From Halobaculum sp. CBA1158 (lineage in GTDB: Archaea; Halobacteriota; Halobacteria; Halobacteriales; Haloferacaceae), in contig NZ_CP090371.1 in NCBI RefSeq assembly GCF_021431925.1, positions 1,984,001-2,048,000 of the forward strand: 64,000 bases of DNA. Direction: 5' to 3'. Each line of letters begins with the position of its first letter. Position 1 is the first letter of the stretch. Below are positions 41,552 through 48,370 of the stretch, one piece after another. Under the pieces are notes generated by a model that was not told where the DNA came from, searched no databases, and saw only the letters and a program-made list of their open reading frames with translations. Both the position numbers and the translations under genes were made by a program.

Positions 41552-41686
41552 ATGGTCACGGAGACGGAGCGTGACGACATGACGTGGTACCAGTGTGACG
41601 CGTGCGGGCTGTTACTGGACGACCGCGAGGACGCCGAACAGCACGAGGAGAACTGCGACGCCGAGGAACCGTCGTACCTCCAGTAG
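41552..41686 (+). CDS. Zinc-finger microprotein (44 aa)
   Basis: A 44-residue ORF, MVTETERDDMTWYQCDACG then LLLDDREDAEQHEENCDAEE, ending SYLQ. The ligands Cys15, Cys18, His31 and Cys35 fit a single C2H2/C2HC finger. A TTTACC box lies 24-29 nt before the ATG. Haloarchaea have many such tiny zinc-finger proteins, some linked to adaptation and biofilm formation. The finger would bind a protein or nucleic acid; the partner is unknown. Confidence 0.75.
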   Translation: MVTETERDDMTWYQCDACGLLLDDREDAEQHEENCDAEEPSYLQ

Positions 41687-41755
41687 CGCGCGACGGTCGA
41701 CGGGAGGCTGCGGGCCGATCGGTCGCCGCCCTGCTGCTCGGATCCGCCCGACGAC

Positions 41756-41989
41756 TCAGAGTCGCTCGTCGGCGAGACGTTCCGCGTGGTCCCGCGACTC
41801 GGCGACCACCCACCGGACCGCCTCGGCGTCGCCGTACGCAAGCGCCTCCTTCAGTTCGTCGCGGAGGACGCCCACACCGTGCCCGACCGCGTCGCCGTCG
41901 GCGTCGCCCAGTTCGTAGACGCCGTAGCGGTCCGGCGCGGCGGCGACCGTCGAGCGGTCGAGATCCCGCCACGGCTTGCGGAGGCTCAT
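41756..41989 (-). CDS. Small conserved protein, GIY-YIG-like start
   Basis: A 77-residue protein. Its opening PWRDLDRSTVAAAPDRYGVYELGDADG recalls the first strands of GIY-YIG-like folds (YGVYELG), but the Arg and Glu of the nuclease are absent. The second half is a helix pair (VLRDELKEALAYGDAEAVRW). ATG at 41989 lies 1 nt after the stop of the DUF5796-like gene, so the two are cotranscribed. No activity is claimed. Confidence 0.68.
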   Translation of the reverse strand: MSLRKPWRDLDRSTVAAAPDRYGVYELGDADGDAVGHGVGVLRDELKEALAYGDAEAVRWVVAESRDHAERLADERL

Positions 41990-41990
41990 C

Positions 41991-42518
41991 TCACTCCGCC
42001 TCGTCGCCGGCGCGGTCCGTGTCGGCGGTATCGGCGGTATCGGTGGCGTCGGCGGTGCCGGTGGCGTCGGCAGCGTCCGCGTCCGCGTCGGCGACGAACT
42101 CGTAGCTGTCCTCGCCCCAGTCGTCCTCGACGAACGCGAACACGCGGCCGCCGGCGACCTCGGGATCGGCCTCGATCTCCGTGCGCTGGCCGCCCGGCCT
42201 GCGGGCGGTGACGCCGGGGAACAGCTCCTCCGTTTCGCCCTCGTCGAGGATGACGCGACCGACGCCGGTGTCCTCGAGAATCTCGTCGTGCGTCTTCAGG
42301 TCGTTCACGTACAGCAGCACGCCCTCGGTCTCCGTGGGGTCGGTGACGAGCACGTGCGTCTCCTTGCCCGGCGGGGTGGTGAGGGTGTCCTCGACCGCCC
42401 GGGGGACGCCGTGGTAGAACGTGACCCGGCCGTCGAGGTACTCCACCTCGACCCCCTCCTCCCGGAGGGCGACCGAGACGCTCGCGGGGGCGACATCGCT
42501 GCGGTTCGGCGCGCTCAT
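41991..42518 (-). CDS. DUF5796-like haloarchaeal protein
   Basis: A 175-residue protein. Residues 10-140 form a compact beta-rich domain (VSVALREEGVEVEYLDGRVTF, HGVPRAVEDTL, HVLVTDPTETEGVLLYVNDL). The last 35 residues are a repeated Ala-Asp-Thr tail (TADATDTADTADTD). No catalytic motif is clear. ATG at 42518. First gene of a two-gene minus-strand unit. Confidence 0.68.
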   Translation of the reverse strand: MSAPNRSDVAPASVSVALREEGVEVEYLDGRVTFYHGVPRAVEDTLTTPPGKETHVLVTDPTETEGVLLYVNDLKTHDEILEDTGVGRVILDEGETEELFPGVTARRPGGQRTEIEADPEVAGGRVFAFVEDDWGEDSYEFVADADADAADATGTADATDTADTADTDRAGDEAE

Positions 42519-42632
42519 GCCTCGAGATGGAGGCCCGACGCCGATAAGCGCGGCGAGGCGCGATCGTTCCCGACCGCGACCGACGGTCGAGTTACCCCGA
42601 GCTTTATCTCTCGGCGACCCGGACGACGCTCC

Positions 42633-43982
42633 ATGCATAGCAGGCGAGGGGTGTTGGCGGGCGCGACCGCCGCCCTCGCGTCGCTCGCCGGCGGGTGTCT
42701 CGCCTCGGGATCGAACGTCTCGTATCCCTCCGAGACCGGGACGGCGGCCGATGGCGAGACCGCCGGAACCGCTGCACGGGCGGTCGACGACCCCGACGGT
42801 GAGACGGACGGGCGAGAGTCCGCCCGCGTCGACGAGTCGAACCCGGCGCTGGCCGACAGGACGCGGCGTGTCGCCGACGAGGTACGGTGGTTCGCCGAGA
42901 CGTACCCCGACGCGATCGAGACCTACCGGCGTGCGCTCGGGCGGGCGACGACGGCGACCCGCGATCTGGCCGAACGCGACGCCGTCACGCCCGCCGACGC
43001 GGCAGCTCTGGAGACTGTGTTCGAGGAGGTCGTCGCGACCGCGGAGTCGGCCGTCGGTGGACACTTCACCGTCCACAACCGCCTGGATCGCCGGTCGAAG
43101 TACCACCTCGGCGTGATCGAGAAGTTCGCGAGACGCGGCGACCACGACCGAACCGTCGAGGAACTGGAGCGACTTGGCGCGTTCACGGCCGGGATGGCCG
43201 CCGAGCCGTACGTCAGAAGCCGACTGTCGCGATCGCCGATCCGGAACCGACTGGTCGGTCACCTGCGTCGCGGCGACCGCGACCCGCGGTACCCCATGCT
43301 GTTTCAGGTGGCACGTGTTCCGGACCCGACGGACGACGGGGACGCCGGCGGCGACAGCGAGGGGGACGCGAACGGCGGGGACGACGGCCCGACCGGCGGC
43401 GGGGGGCCGAGCACGCGCGAGACCGCGGACCCGCGACCCTTCGACCGCGGCGAGCAGTTCGCGTCGTACGTCTACGGCTGGGAGCGCGAGGACCCGGGCG
43501 ACTACCCCGCGATCGTCGAGGGGCCGATCGCGGACCGCCGACTCCTTCGTCCGCCGATGACCGACCGCAACCAGCGGGACGTGAGCGTCGCCTACCCGCC
43601 GCTGTTCGTCGACCGCGGCCGCGAGTCGACGCTGCTGGTCGGCGCACACGGCGTCGACAGGACCGACCGCGTGGCGGACTTCCCGGACGGCAGGCCACGC
43701 ACGACGACCGCGAACGCGACGCTGATCCAGCGCTATCGCGACGCCGCCGCCGCCGAGTCCGCGCGCGCTACCCTGTTGACCCGGGCGACGCGCGAGGGGA
43801 CCTACCCCCTCGGCGACGCGACCTGGGAGCGGGTCTACTACGACCGCGACGGCGACGTGACGTACGCGCTGGTGTGTCGCGCCGGCGAGTTCCTGCTGGC
43901 GACGGGCGCGAACCGGACGGCCTGGGAGGAGCGCGTCGACTGGGGGACGCTCCACGAGCGAACGTGGCTCGGGGGTGCCTGA
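42633..43982 (+). CDS. Tat-exported lipoprotein, function unknown
   Basis: A 449-residue protein. The signal MHSRRGVLAGATAALASLAG carries a twin Arg, and LAGGC (Cys22) is a lipobox, so the mature protein is anchored outside the membrane by lipid. The rest is a helical domain (about 70-225), a low-complexity DG-rich linker (about 230-265) and a mixed domain to the end that includes VYGWEREDPGDYP and YPPLFVDRGRE. TTTATC lies 25-30 nt before the ATG. It heads a three-gene operon. Confidence 0.75.
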   Translation: MHSRRGVLAGATAALASLAGGCLASGSNVSYPSETGTAADGETAGTAARAVDDPDGETDGRESARVDESNPALADRTRRVADEVRWFAETYPDAIETYRRALGRATTATRDLAERDAVTPADAAALETVFEEVVATAESAVGGHFTVHNRLDRRSKYHLGVIEKFARRGDHDRTVEELERLGAFTAGMAAEPYVRSRLSRSPIRNRLVGHLRRGDRDPRYPMLFQVARVPDPTDDGDAGGDSEGDANGGDDGPTGGGGPSTRETADPRPFDRGEQFASYVYGWEREDPGDYPAIVEGPIADRRLLRPPMTDRNQRDVSVAYPPLFVDRGRESTLLVGAHGVDRTDRVADFPDGRPRTTTANATLIQRYRDAAAAESARATLLTRATREGTYPLGDATWERVYYDRDGDVTYALVCRAGEFLLATGANRTAWEERVDWGTLHERTWLGGA

Positions 43983-43985
43983 GCC

Positions 43986-44462
43986 GTGCGCGCCGCCGAC
44001 CGACGGACGACGGCGCTCGTTGCCGGGGGGTACGCGGTCGTCGGGATCGGCCTCGGGATCGTCGGCGTCGCCGCCGGCGACTGGGCGCGCGCGCAGTTCC
44101 TCGCCGACGCCGGCGGCGCTGTCGGCGAGTTCGGTCCGACGTACCTCGCGCTCTCTGCGGCGGCGACGGCGACGGCCGGGATGCTCGCGCTGGTCGTCCT
44201 CGGCGGCGTCGTCGGCGCGCTGGCCGGAACGGGCTACGTCGATCCCCGGCGCGCGGCCGCCGTCGGCGCGGCCGCGGGGACGGGCGGCGCGGCCGTCGCG
44301 ACGCTCGCGCTCCTGGCGGGCGTCGCCGGCGGCACCGCGGGGGAGGCGAGCGACCAGGTGTTCTCGCTGGGACAGGCACTCGTTCCCGGCGTCGTCACCG
44401 TCGTCGTCGCCGGCGGCGTGACCGCGGGGGCGGCCGCCCTCGGTGCGGGGGCCGGCGAATGA
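43986..44462 (+). CDS. Four-helix membrane protein
   Basis: A 158-residue protein starting GTG at 43986, 3 nt after the upstream stop. Four hydrophobic helices are seen (about 10-30, 52-80, 90-112 and 128-154), with Gly/Ala-rich faces. Its end overlaps the next ATG by 4 nt. The tight packing between two lipoproteins suggests that the three proteins form one membrane complex. No family is recognised. Confidence 0.68.
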   Translation: MRAADRRTTALVAGGYAVVGIGLGIVGVAAGDWARAQFLADAGGAVGEFGPTYLALSAAATATAGMLALVVLGGVVGALAGTGYVDPRRAAAVGAAAGTGGAAVATLALLAGVAGGTAGEASDQVFSLGQALVPGVVTVVVAGGVTAGAAALGAGAGE

Positions 44463-45220
44463 GTGGGGAGTCGGACGGCGACCGGAGATCGAACGCCGAC
44501 CGGAGATCGAACGCCGACCGAAGATCGAACGCCGACCGAAGATCGAACGCCGACCGGGGTCCCGACTCCGACTCGGGCCGCGACGGACGCGCGAACAGGC
44601 GGGGGTTCCTGGGGAGCGTGTGCGGACTCGCGGTCGCCGTGTCCACCGCCGGCTGCGGAGGGGGTGGGGGCGAGGTGACGCCGCTCCCCGAGGGGGAGGC
44701 GACGCCGTCGGCGACGGCGACGCCCACGGAGACCGCCACCCCGGAGCCGACCGCCTCCCCCACGCCGTCGGAGACGTCGGCCGCCGAGTCGACGGCGTCA
44801 CCGACGGCCGAGTCGACGACGTCCCCGACGGCCACGGCGACGCCGCGGGAGGCCCGGGTACCGCCGCGCGGGTCGCTGTCGCTGGTGAGAACCGGCGTGA
44901 CCGTCGTCGACGACGACGGCTACTCCCTGGCGCAGGCGTCGGTCGTCCTCGACAACGTCGGCGACGTCGTGTTCGAACTGCTCGAGCTTCGGTACGATCT
45001 GTACTTCACGCCGGTCGGGCAGCCCGAGGAGCGCAGTTGGGTCGCAAGCGGGTACGGCCTGCGCGACTTCCGCGGGGACGACGAGAACGGCTTCGCGCCC
45101 GGCGAGCGGCGGTCCGTGCGCGGGGAGATCCGATACCGTCGCGACGGTCGCGCGAACCGCTCGCTCGACGACGACCGGTTCGACATCGAGTTCGCGTACC
45201 GCCGAGTCCGGTACCGGTAG
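44459..45220 (+). CDS. Tat lipoprotein with repeat-extended N region
   Basis: A 253-residue protein. The N region before the signal has four RRSNAD repeats, then a Tat motif NRRGFLGSVCGL and a lipobox-like STAGCGG. A Thr/Ala/Pro-rich spacer (TPTETATPEPTASPTPSE and onward) suits glycosylation outside the cell. The mature domain (about 135-253) has alternating strands (SLAQASVVLDNVGDVVFELLEL) like LEA14/FxLD-type lipoproteins. The first ATG overlaps the previous TGA. A later start closer to the Tat motif is possible, since the repeats are unusual in a signal peptide. Confidence 0.72.
   Translation: MSGESDGDRRSNADRRSNADRRSNADRRSNADRGPDSDSGRDGRANRRGFLGSVCGLAVAVSTAGCGGGGGEVTPLPEGEATPSATATPTETATPEPTASPTPSETSAAESTASPTAESTTSPTATATPREARVPPRGSLSLVRTGVTVVDDDGYSLAQASVVLDNVGDVVFELLELRYDLYFTPVGQPEERSWVASGYGLRDFRGDDENGFAPGERRSVRGEIRYRRDGRANRSLDDDRFDIEFAYRRVRYR
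44483..44554 (+). repeat. Four tandem 18-bp units in the lipoprotein N region
   Basis: Units CGGAGATCGAACGCCGAC (two copies) and CGAAGATCGAACGCCGAC (two copies) run head to tail in frame and encode RRSNAD four times. The period of 18 keeps the frame, so unit number could vary without frameshift. Too short and gap-free to be a CRISPR array. Confidence 0.85.
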
Positions 45221-45345
45221 CGACGGCCGGTGTTGGAGGAGACCGACGCTGAGCGACTCCCGATCGCCGGACCGAGCGACCGTCGCGTCCGGGAACCGTT
45301 GACGCGACCGCCATGCTTTACCCCGGCGAACGCGCGCTGTGGCGC

Positions 45346-46221
45346 ATGGACGGACGCGCCGCCGCGCCCGGAGCCGGGACCGTCGTCAACGCGCTCGCGA
45401 CGGGCGTCGGGAGCGCGTTCGCGCTGGATCTGGAGACGACCGCGACCGTGTCGCTCGACCCCGACGCCGACGGCGTGACGGGAACGATCGCGGGCGACCC
45501 GGAGGGCGACACGACGCTGATCGAGCGGTGCGTCGAGCGCGTCGTCGACGCCCACGGGGCCGACGAGGGCGGCACGGTTCGGACCGAAAGCGAGGTGCCG
45601 ACCGCCGCCGGGCTCAAGAGTTCGAGCGCGGCCGCCAACGCGACCGTGCTGGCGACGCTGTCGGCGCTTGGACTGGAGGTGGCGACCGACCCCGACGCGG
45701 ACGTGGCCCCGGTCGAGGCGTGCCGGATCGGCGTCGACGCCGCCCGCGACGCCGGCGTCACGGTCACCGGGGCGTTCGACGACGCCTCGGCGTCGATGCT
45801 CGGCGGCGTCACGGTCACCGACAACCGGGAAGACGACCTGCTCGACCGCGGCGCGTCGTTCGCCGAGCACGCGCTCGTGTGGACGCCGCCCGAGCGCGCC
45901 TACTCCGCCGAGACGGACGTGAGCGCCTGCGAGCGCGTCGCGCCGATGGCCGAATTGGCCTCGGAGCTGGCGCTCTCGGGCGAACACGCCCGTGCGATGA
46001 CGGTGAACGGCCTCGCGTTCTCGGCGGCGCTGGGGTTCCCGACCGAGCCCGCGGTCGAGGCGATGGCCGCCTGCGACGGCGTCTCGCTGTCGGGGACCGG
46101 CCCGAGCGTCGTCGCCGTCGGCGACCGCGAGCGCCTCCGAACGGTTCGCGATCGGTGGGACGGCCGCGAGGGCGAGACGCGACTGGTCGACACCCGAGAC
46201 CGGGGCGCGCGAGTGCTGTGA
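45346..46221 (+). CDS. aroK: Shikimate kinase, archaeal GHMP type
   Basis: Phosphorylates shikimate at O3. The 291 residues are of the GHMP-kinase superfamily, unrelated to bacterial AroK: PTAAGLKSSSAAANATVLATL is the P-loop-like motif 2 and SLSGTGPSVVAVG is motif 3. The family usually begins MDGRAxAPxAGTVxNAL, so the ATG at 45346 is chosen over one 33 nt upstream. The stop overlaps the chorismate mutase GTG, which indicates translational coupling. Confidence 0.92.
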   Translation: MDGRAAAPGAGTVVNALATGVGSAFALDLETTATVSLDPDADGVTGTIAGDPEGDTTLIERCVERVVDAHGADEGGTVRTESEVPTAAGLKSSSAAANATVLATLSALGLEVATDPDADVAPVEACRIGVDAARDAGVTVTGAFDDASASMLGGVTVTDNREDDLLDRGASFAEHALVWTPPERAYSAETDVSACERVAPMAELASELALSGEHARAMTVNGLAFSAALGFPTEPAVEAMAACDGVSLSGTGPSVVAVGDRERLRTVRDRWDGREGETRLVDTRDRGARVL

Positions 46222-46568
46222 GCGACCGAATCGACGACGACACCGATACCATGAGCTACGACGACACCGACACCGACGAGGCGGCGACCGACCTGGACGG
46301 AATGGGCCTGGACGAACTGCGCGCGGAGATCGAGGACATCGACCGCGAACTGGTCGAACTCATCGCCCGCCGCACGTACGTGGCCGACACCATCGCCGAG
46401 GTGAAAGCGCGCAACGACCTCCCGACGACCGACGAGACGCAAGAGCAGGCCGTGATGGATCGGGCGGGCGCGAACGCCGAGCGCTTCGACGTGGACGCGA
46501 ACCTCGTGAAGGCGATCTTCCGGCTGCTCATCGAGTTGAACAAGGTCGAGCAACGAGAGAGCCGGTAG
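46218..46568 (+). CDS. Chorismate mutase (AroQ class)
   Basis: Converts chorismate to prephenate for Phe/Tyr synthesis. The 116 residues have the all-helical core: LDELRAEIEDIDRELVELIARR (binding Arg), VADTIAEVKARNDLPTTD (Arg/Lys) and the Glu/Gln helix ending LIELNKVEQRESR. The GTG at 46218 overlaps the aroK TGA; ATG at 46251 is an alternative giving 105 residues. The last 33 nt (46536-46568) occur again at 47249 and 48203 behind two toxin-antitoxin modules, so this gene end seems to be an insertion target. Confidence 0.9.
   Translation: MSDRIDDDTDTMSYDDTDTDEAATDLDGMGLDELRAEIEDIDRELVELIARRTYVADTIAEVKARNDLPTTDETQEQAVMDRAGANAERFDVDANLVKAIFRLLIELNKVEQRESR
46536..46568 (+). repeat. Direct-repeat copy A: 3-prime end of chorismate mutase
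   Basis: Encodes LNKVEQRESR and the stop. Compared with the copy at 48203 it differs at 3 of 33 bases, and with that at 47249 at 5 of 33. The only non-synonymous difference is the stop codon (TAG versus TAT in copy B). It marks the left edge of the first inserted module. Confidence 0.85.
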
Positions 46569-46569
46569 C

Positions 46570-46923
46570 TCAGTCGAGGCCGAGACTCAGCTGTAACGCC
46601 TCGTCGACTTCAGCCATCGTAGGTCCGTCGAGTGAACCGACGACCGAGTGAATCCGTTCCAGAACCGAGACGGTTCGAATCTGGTCGAGCCGGATTGACG
46701 AATCCGTTTCGAGCGGTGACCCGTCCGCCTCGACGAACACCTCGAACGGATACTCGCGGTAGGTCCCCGTGACGGGCGCGACGATGGTCGTACTTGAGTT
46801 CCGGTTTCCGATATCGTTTTGAACGACCACGGCCGGGCGCGTCTTCTTCATCTCGTGTCCCTCGGCGGGGTCGAGTCGAACGATAACCACATCACCCCGT
46901 CGCACGTCCGTGCCGTCACTCAT
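46570..46923 (-). CDS. MazF/PemK-like toxin
   Basis: A 117-residue toxin of the CcdB/PemK fold. It shows RRGDVVIVRLDPAEGHEMKKTRPAVVVQND, the MazF opening with its Arg and Thr, then TTIVAPVTGTYREYPFEVFV and LDQIRTVSVLERI. Family members cut RNA at short sequences and stop translation. It starts within the antitoxin gene (8-nt overlap), and its stop lies two bases past that of chorismate mutase, convergent. GC is lower (34 of 60 at 46621-46680) than the host gene. All active-site regions seem intact. Confidence 0.87.
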   Translation of the reverse strand: MSDGTDVRRGDVVIVRLDPAEGHEMKKTRPAVVVQNDIGNRNSSTTIVAPVTGTYREYPFEVFVEADGSPLETDSSIRLDQIRTVSVLERIHSVVGSLDGPTMAEVDEALQLSLGLD

Positions 46924-47152
46924 CGAGGCGTTCCCACGCTTCGTCGGACGTTTCGCCCCACTCCTCTGTGAGTGCCTCCGCGCTCTCGGAGGCCTCCCGA
47001 TAGGCGGTTGCCAGTTCGTCGTCGTCCGGCCGGTCAGATTCCACCTCGACGACAGCGACGGTCACGCGCTTGTTCGCGTACTCGGTGCCGAGATAGACTC
47101 GACCTCGGTCGTCCGTCTCGTTCGTTTTGAGGTCTGTTGCGTCGACTTTCAT
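46916..47152 (-). CDS. Antitoxin of the MazF-like module (AbrB-like)
   Basis: A 78-residue protein. Residues about 10-40 (ETDDRGRVYLGTEYANKRVTV) look like an AbrB/MazE swapped-hairpin DNA-binding domain, and the acidic rest (SDRPDDDELATAYREASESAE) would wrap and block the toxin. It lies first in the operon, as usual for an antitoxin that also represses its own promoter. The overlap with the toxin start fixes the pair. Confidence 0.78.
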   Translation of the reverse strand: MKVDATDLKTNETDDRGRVYLGTEYANKRVTVAVVEVESDRPDDDELATAYREASESAEALTEEWGETSDEAWERLDE

Positions 47153-47208
47153 AGAAAACGGTACGCACCCGCCGCTGATATGTGTTGCCCACTATTACCC
47201 ACGGACTT

Positions 47209-47227
47209 CCCCGTAGGGGTTACGGGG
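47209..47227. repeat. Inverted repeat just before direct-repeat copy B
   Basis: CCCCGTA-GGGGT-TACGGGG, a perfect 7-bp stem with a 5-nt loop, ends 7 nt before copy B begins. It lies in the 319-nt gap (47153-47471) between the two modules. Its place beside the direct repeat suggests a role in recombination, though it may also be an operator or terminator. Confidence 0.6.
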
Positions 47228-47234
47228 TATACAA

Positions 47235-47281
47235 TGGATTTCCGCTACCTGAACAAGGTCGAGCAACGGGAGAGTCGATAT
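47235..47281 (+). repeat. Direct-repeat copy B of the chorismate mutase end
   Basis: The 33-nt core is 47249-47281; 46 bases from TGGATTTC onward match copy C (40 of 46). An ATG at 47234 opens a 22-codon reading frame, MDFRYLNKVEQRESR then YAYRRLF, because the stop is lost here (TAT instead of TAG). It sits between the MazF-like and PIN modules. Remaining DNA of this gap (47282-47471) holds one imperfect hairpin and no gene. Confidence 0.85.
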
Positions 47282-47303
47282 GCGTACAGACGACTGTTCT
47301 AGA

Positions 47304-47327
47304 GCCTCCACTACGTATTAGTGAGGC
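47304..47327. terminator. Imperfect hairpin after copy B
   Basis: GCCTCCACTA-CGTAT-TAGTGAGGC forms a nine-pair stem with one bulged C. It lies 2 nt after the short frame that begins in copy B, in DNA of about 52 percent GC (31 of 60 at 47281-47340). No T-run follows, so termination is only one possibility. Confidence 0.4.
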
Positions 47328-47471
47328 TGGGTCGATTCTCGACGCCACCATACGAAACTGCGGACTTGATGAACAGGCGGAAGATTCGACGTAACTCTGT
47401 TGCAGACGCGGTCACGACAACGATTACGAGTCCACGCTTCGTTCAGCTGCGACTATATCCACCGTCCGGAG

Positions 47472-47858
47472 TCACTCCTCGTCAGTTGGTTCGAGTGGGA
47501 CTCGTTCCACCTCGATATCCTCGTAGTCCTTCTCAGAGGAGAGCACGTTCATCCCTCGCGTTTCCGCAGTCGCCGCGTGGAAGGCGTCGAACGGCGTCAT
47601 TCCCTCGTCGTAGTAGTTGACAGCTTTCAGAATCACCTGTTTCTCCTCCTCGTTCCGCACGGGAACGAGTTCGAGCAGGTTCGCCACCAGCGGAACGTAG
47701 TCGAACTCGTAGCGTTCTCTGGCGAGGAGGAGTTCGAGATACGAGAACGAGGACGTTTCGACGTCGTACTTGCCGAGGGCGTCCTCAGCAGAGCCCTGCA
47801 ACCAATCGGTGTTTTTAGCGAGTGCGAGCAGGAAATCCGTCTCGACGTACACCGTCAT
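47472..47858 (-). CDS. PIN-domain ribonuclease toxin (VapC-like)
   Basis: A 128-residue protein with the PIN fold. The acidic residues include Asp8 (VYVETDFLLALAKN), Glu in FSYLELLLARE, Asp in GMTPFDAFHAATAE, and a last Asp/Glu in LSSEKDYEDI. VapC toxins cleave tRNA or rRNA. Its start overlaps the antitoxin stop (ATGA), giving one operon. It carries no insert or break and looks functional. Confidence 0.88.
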   Translation of the reverse strand: MTVYVETDFLLALAKNTDWLQGSAEDALGKYDVETSSFSYLELLLARERYEFDYVPLVANLLELVPVRNEEEKQVILKAVNYYDEGMTPFDAFHAATAETRGMNVLSSEKDYEDIEVERVPLEPTDEE

Positions 47859-48100
47859 CTGTCGTCACCAACTGCTTCAGCTTCGTCTTTCGCCTCCGCC
47901 TCGATGTCCTCTCGGATTTCCTCGACGGATGCACCGCGAAGCTCACCTGCCGCTTCGCGGACAGCGGCGAGTGGATCGTCCGCGACGGGGATCAGCTCGA
48001 TTCTGTCCTCGTACAAAACGATGTGATACTTCTGGCCGTACTTCTCGCGCACCTCCTTCGGGATGTACAGCCGCCCCTGTGCATCCGTTTCTGCTGACAT
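47855..48100 (-). CDS. AbrB/VapB-type antitoxin
   Basis: An 81-residue protein. Residues 1-45 are a SpoVT/AbrB swapped hairpin (ETDAQGRLYIPKEVREKYG, then YHIVLYEDRIELIPV), followed by a helical acidic tail (VEEIREDIEAEAKDEAEAV) that would bind the PIN toxin. ATG at 48100 is chosen because an earlier in-frame ATG gives a non-conserved hydrophobic leader. DNA upstream is very AT-rich (21 of 60 bases G or C at 48121-48180), which would hold its promoter. Confidence 0.86.
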   Translation of the reverse strand: MSAETDAQGRLYIPKEVREKYGQKYHIVLYEDRIELIPVADDPLAAVREAAGELRGASVEEIREDIEAEAKDEAEAVGDDR

Positions 48101-48188
48101 AGAGGAGAATACGCTACCACAGAAAAAGAATCTTACCATCAGATTGGGATTGGTGGTTACAACAAGATCGTTTCAATAGTGCGTATGG

Positions 48189-48235
48189 TGGATTTCAGCT
48201 ACCTGAACAAAGTGGAGCAACGAGAGAGCCGGTAG
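48189..48235 (+). repeat. Direct-repeat copy C of the chorismate mutase end
   Basis: The 33-nt core is 48203-48235 and ends in TAG as in the functional gene. Thirty of 33 bases match copy A; all three differences are synonymous (Leu, Lys, Val codons). An ATG at 48185 opens a 16-codon frame, MVDFSYLNKVEQRESR. It marks the right edge of the AT-rich block. The rest of the gap to the DUF2891 gene shows no gene. Confidence 0.85.
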
Positions 48236-48370
48236 CGGTCTCAAGTCGGTTTGATCGCTCTCCCCTAGTGATTCGAAAAGTAGTCTCCGGAGTTCGCCGT
48301 GTTCGGTCGGGATCGCCGAGACGTCCGAACCGCTCGGTCGCGTTGGACGTCCCCGCTCGGACCCCTCTCG

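Noticed and set aside
44483-44554. Possible CRISPR array
   Set aside because: Units follow one another with no spacers and stay in frame inside a gene. The same holds, without the frame, for 21450-21517 and 49465-49540.
45313-45345. Upstream ATG as the shikimate kinase start
   Set aside because: The family begins at MDGRA; the extra 11 residues lack conservation.
47304-47327. Part of a tRNA gene as the insertion target
   Set aside because: No acceptor stem, anticodon arm or TTCGA arm can be fitted; the repeat here is a protein-gene end.
47182-47394. A 70-codon plus-strand frame through copy B
   Set aside because: Not protein-like, it crosses both hairpins and has no promoter; it is open by chance in the inter-module gap.
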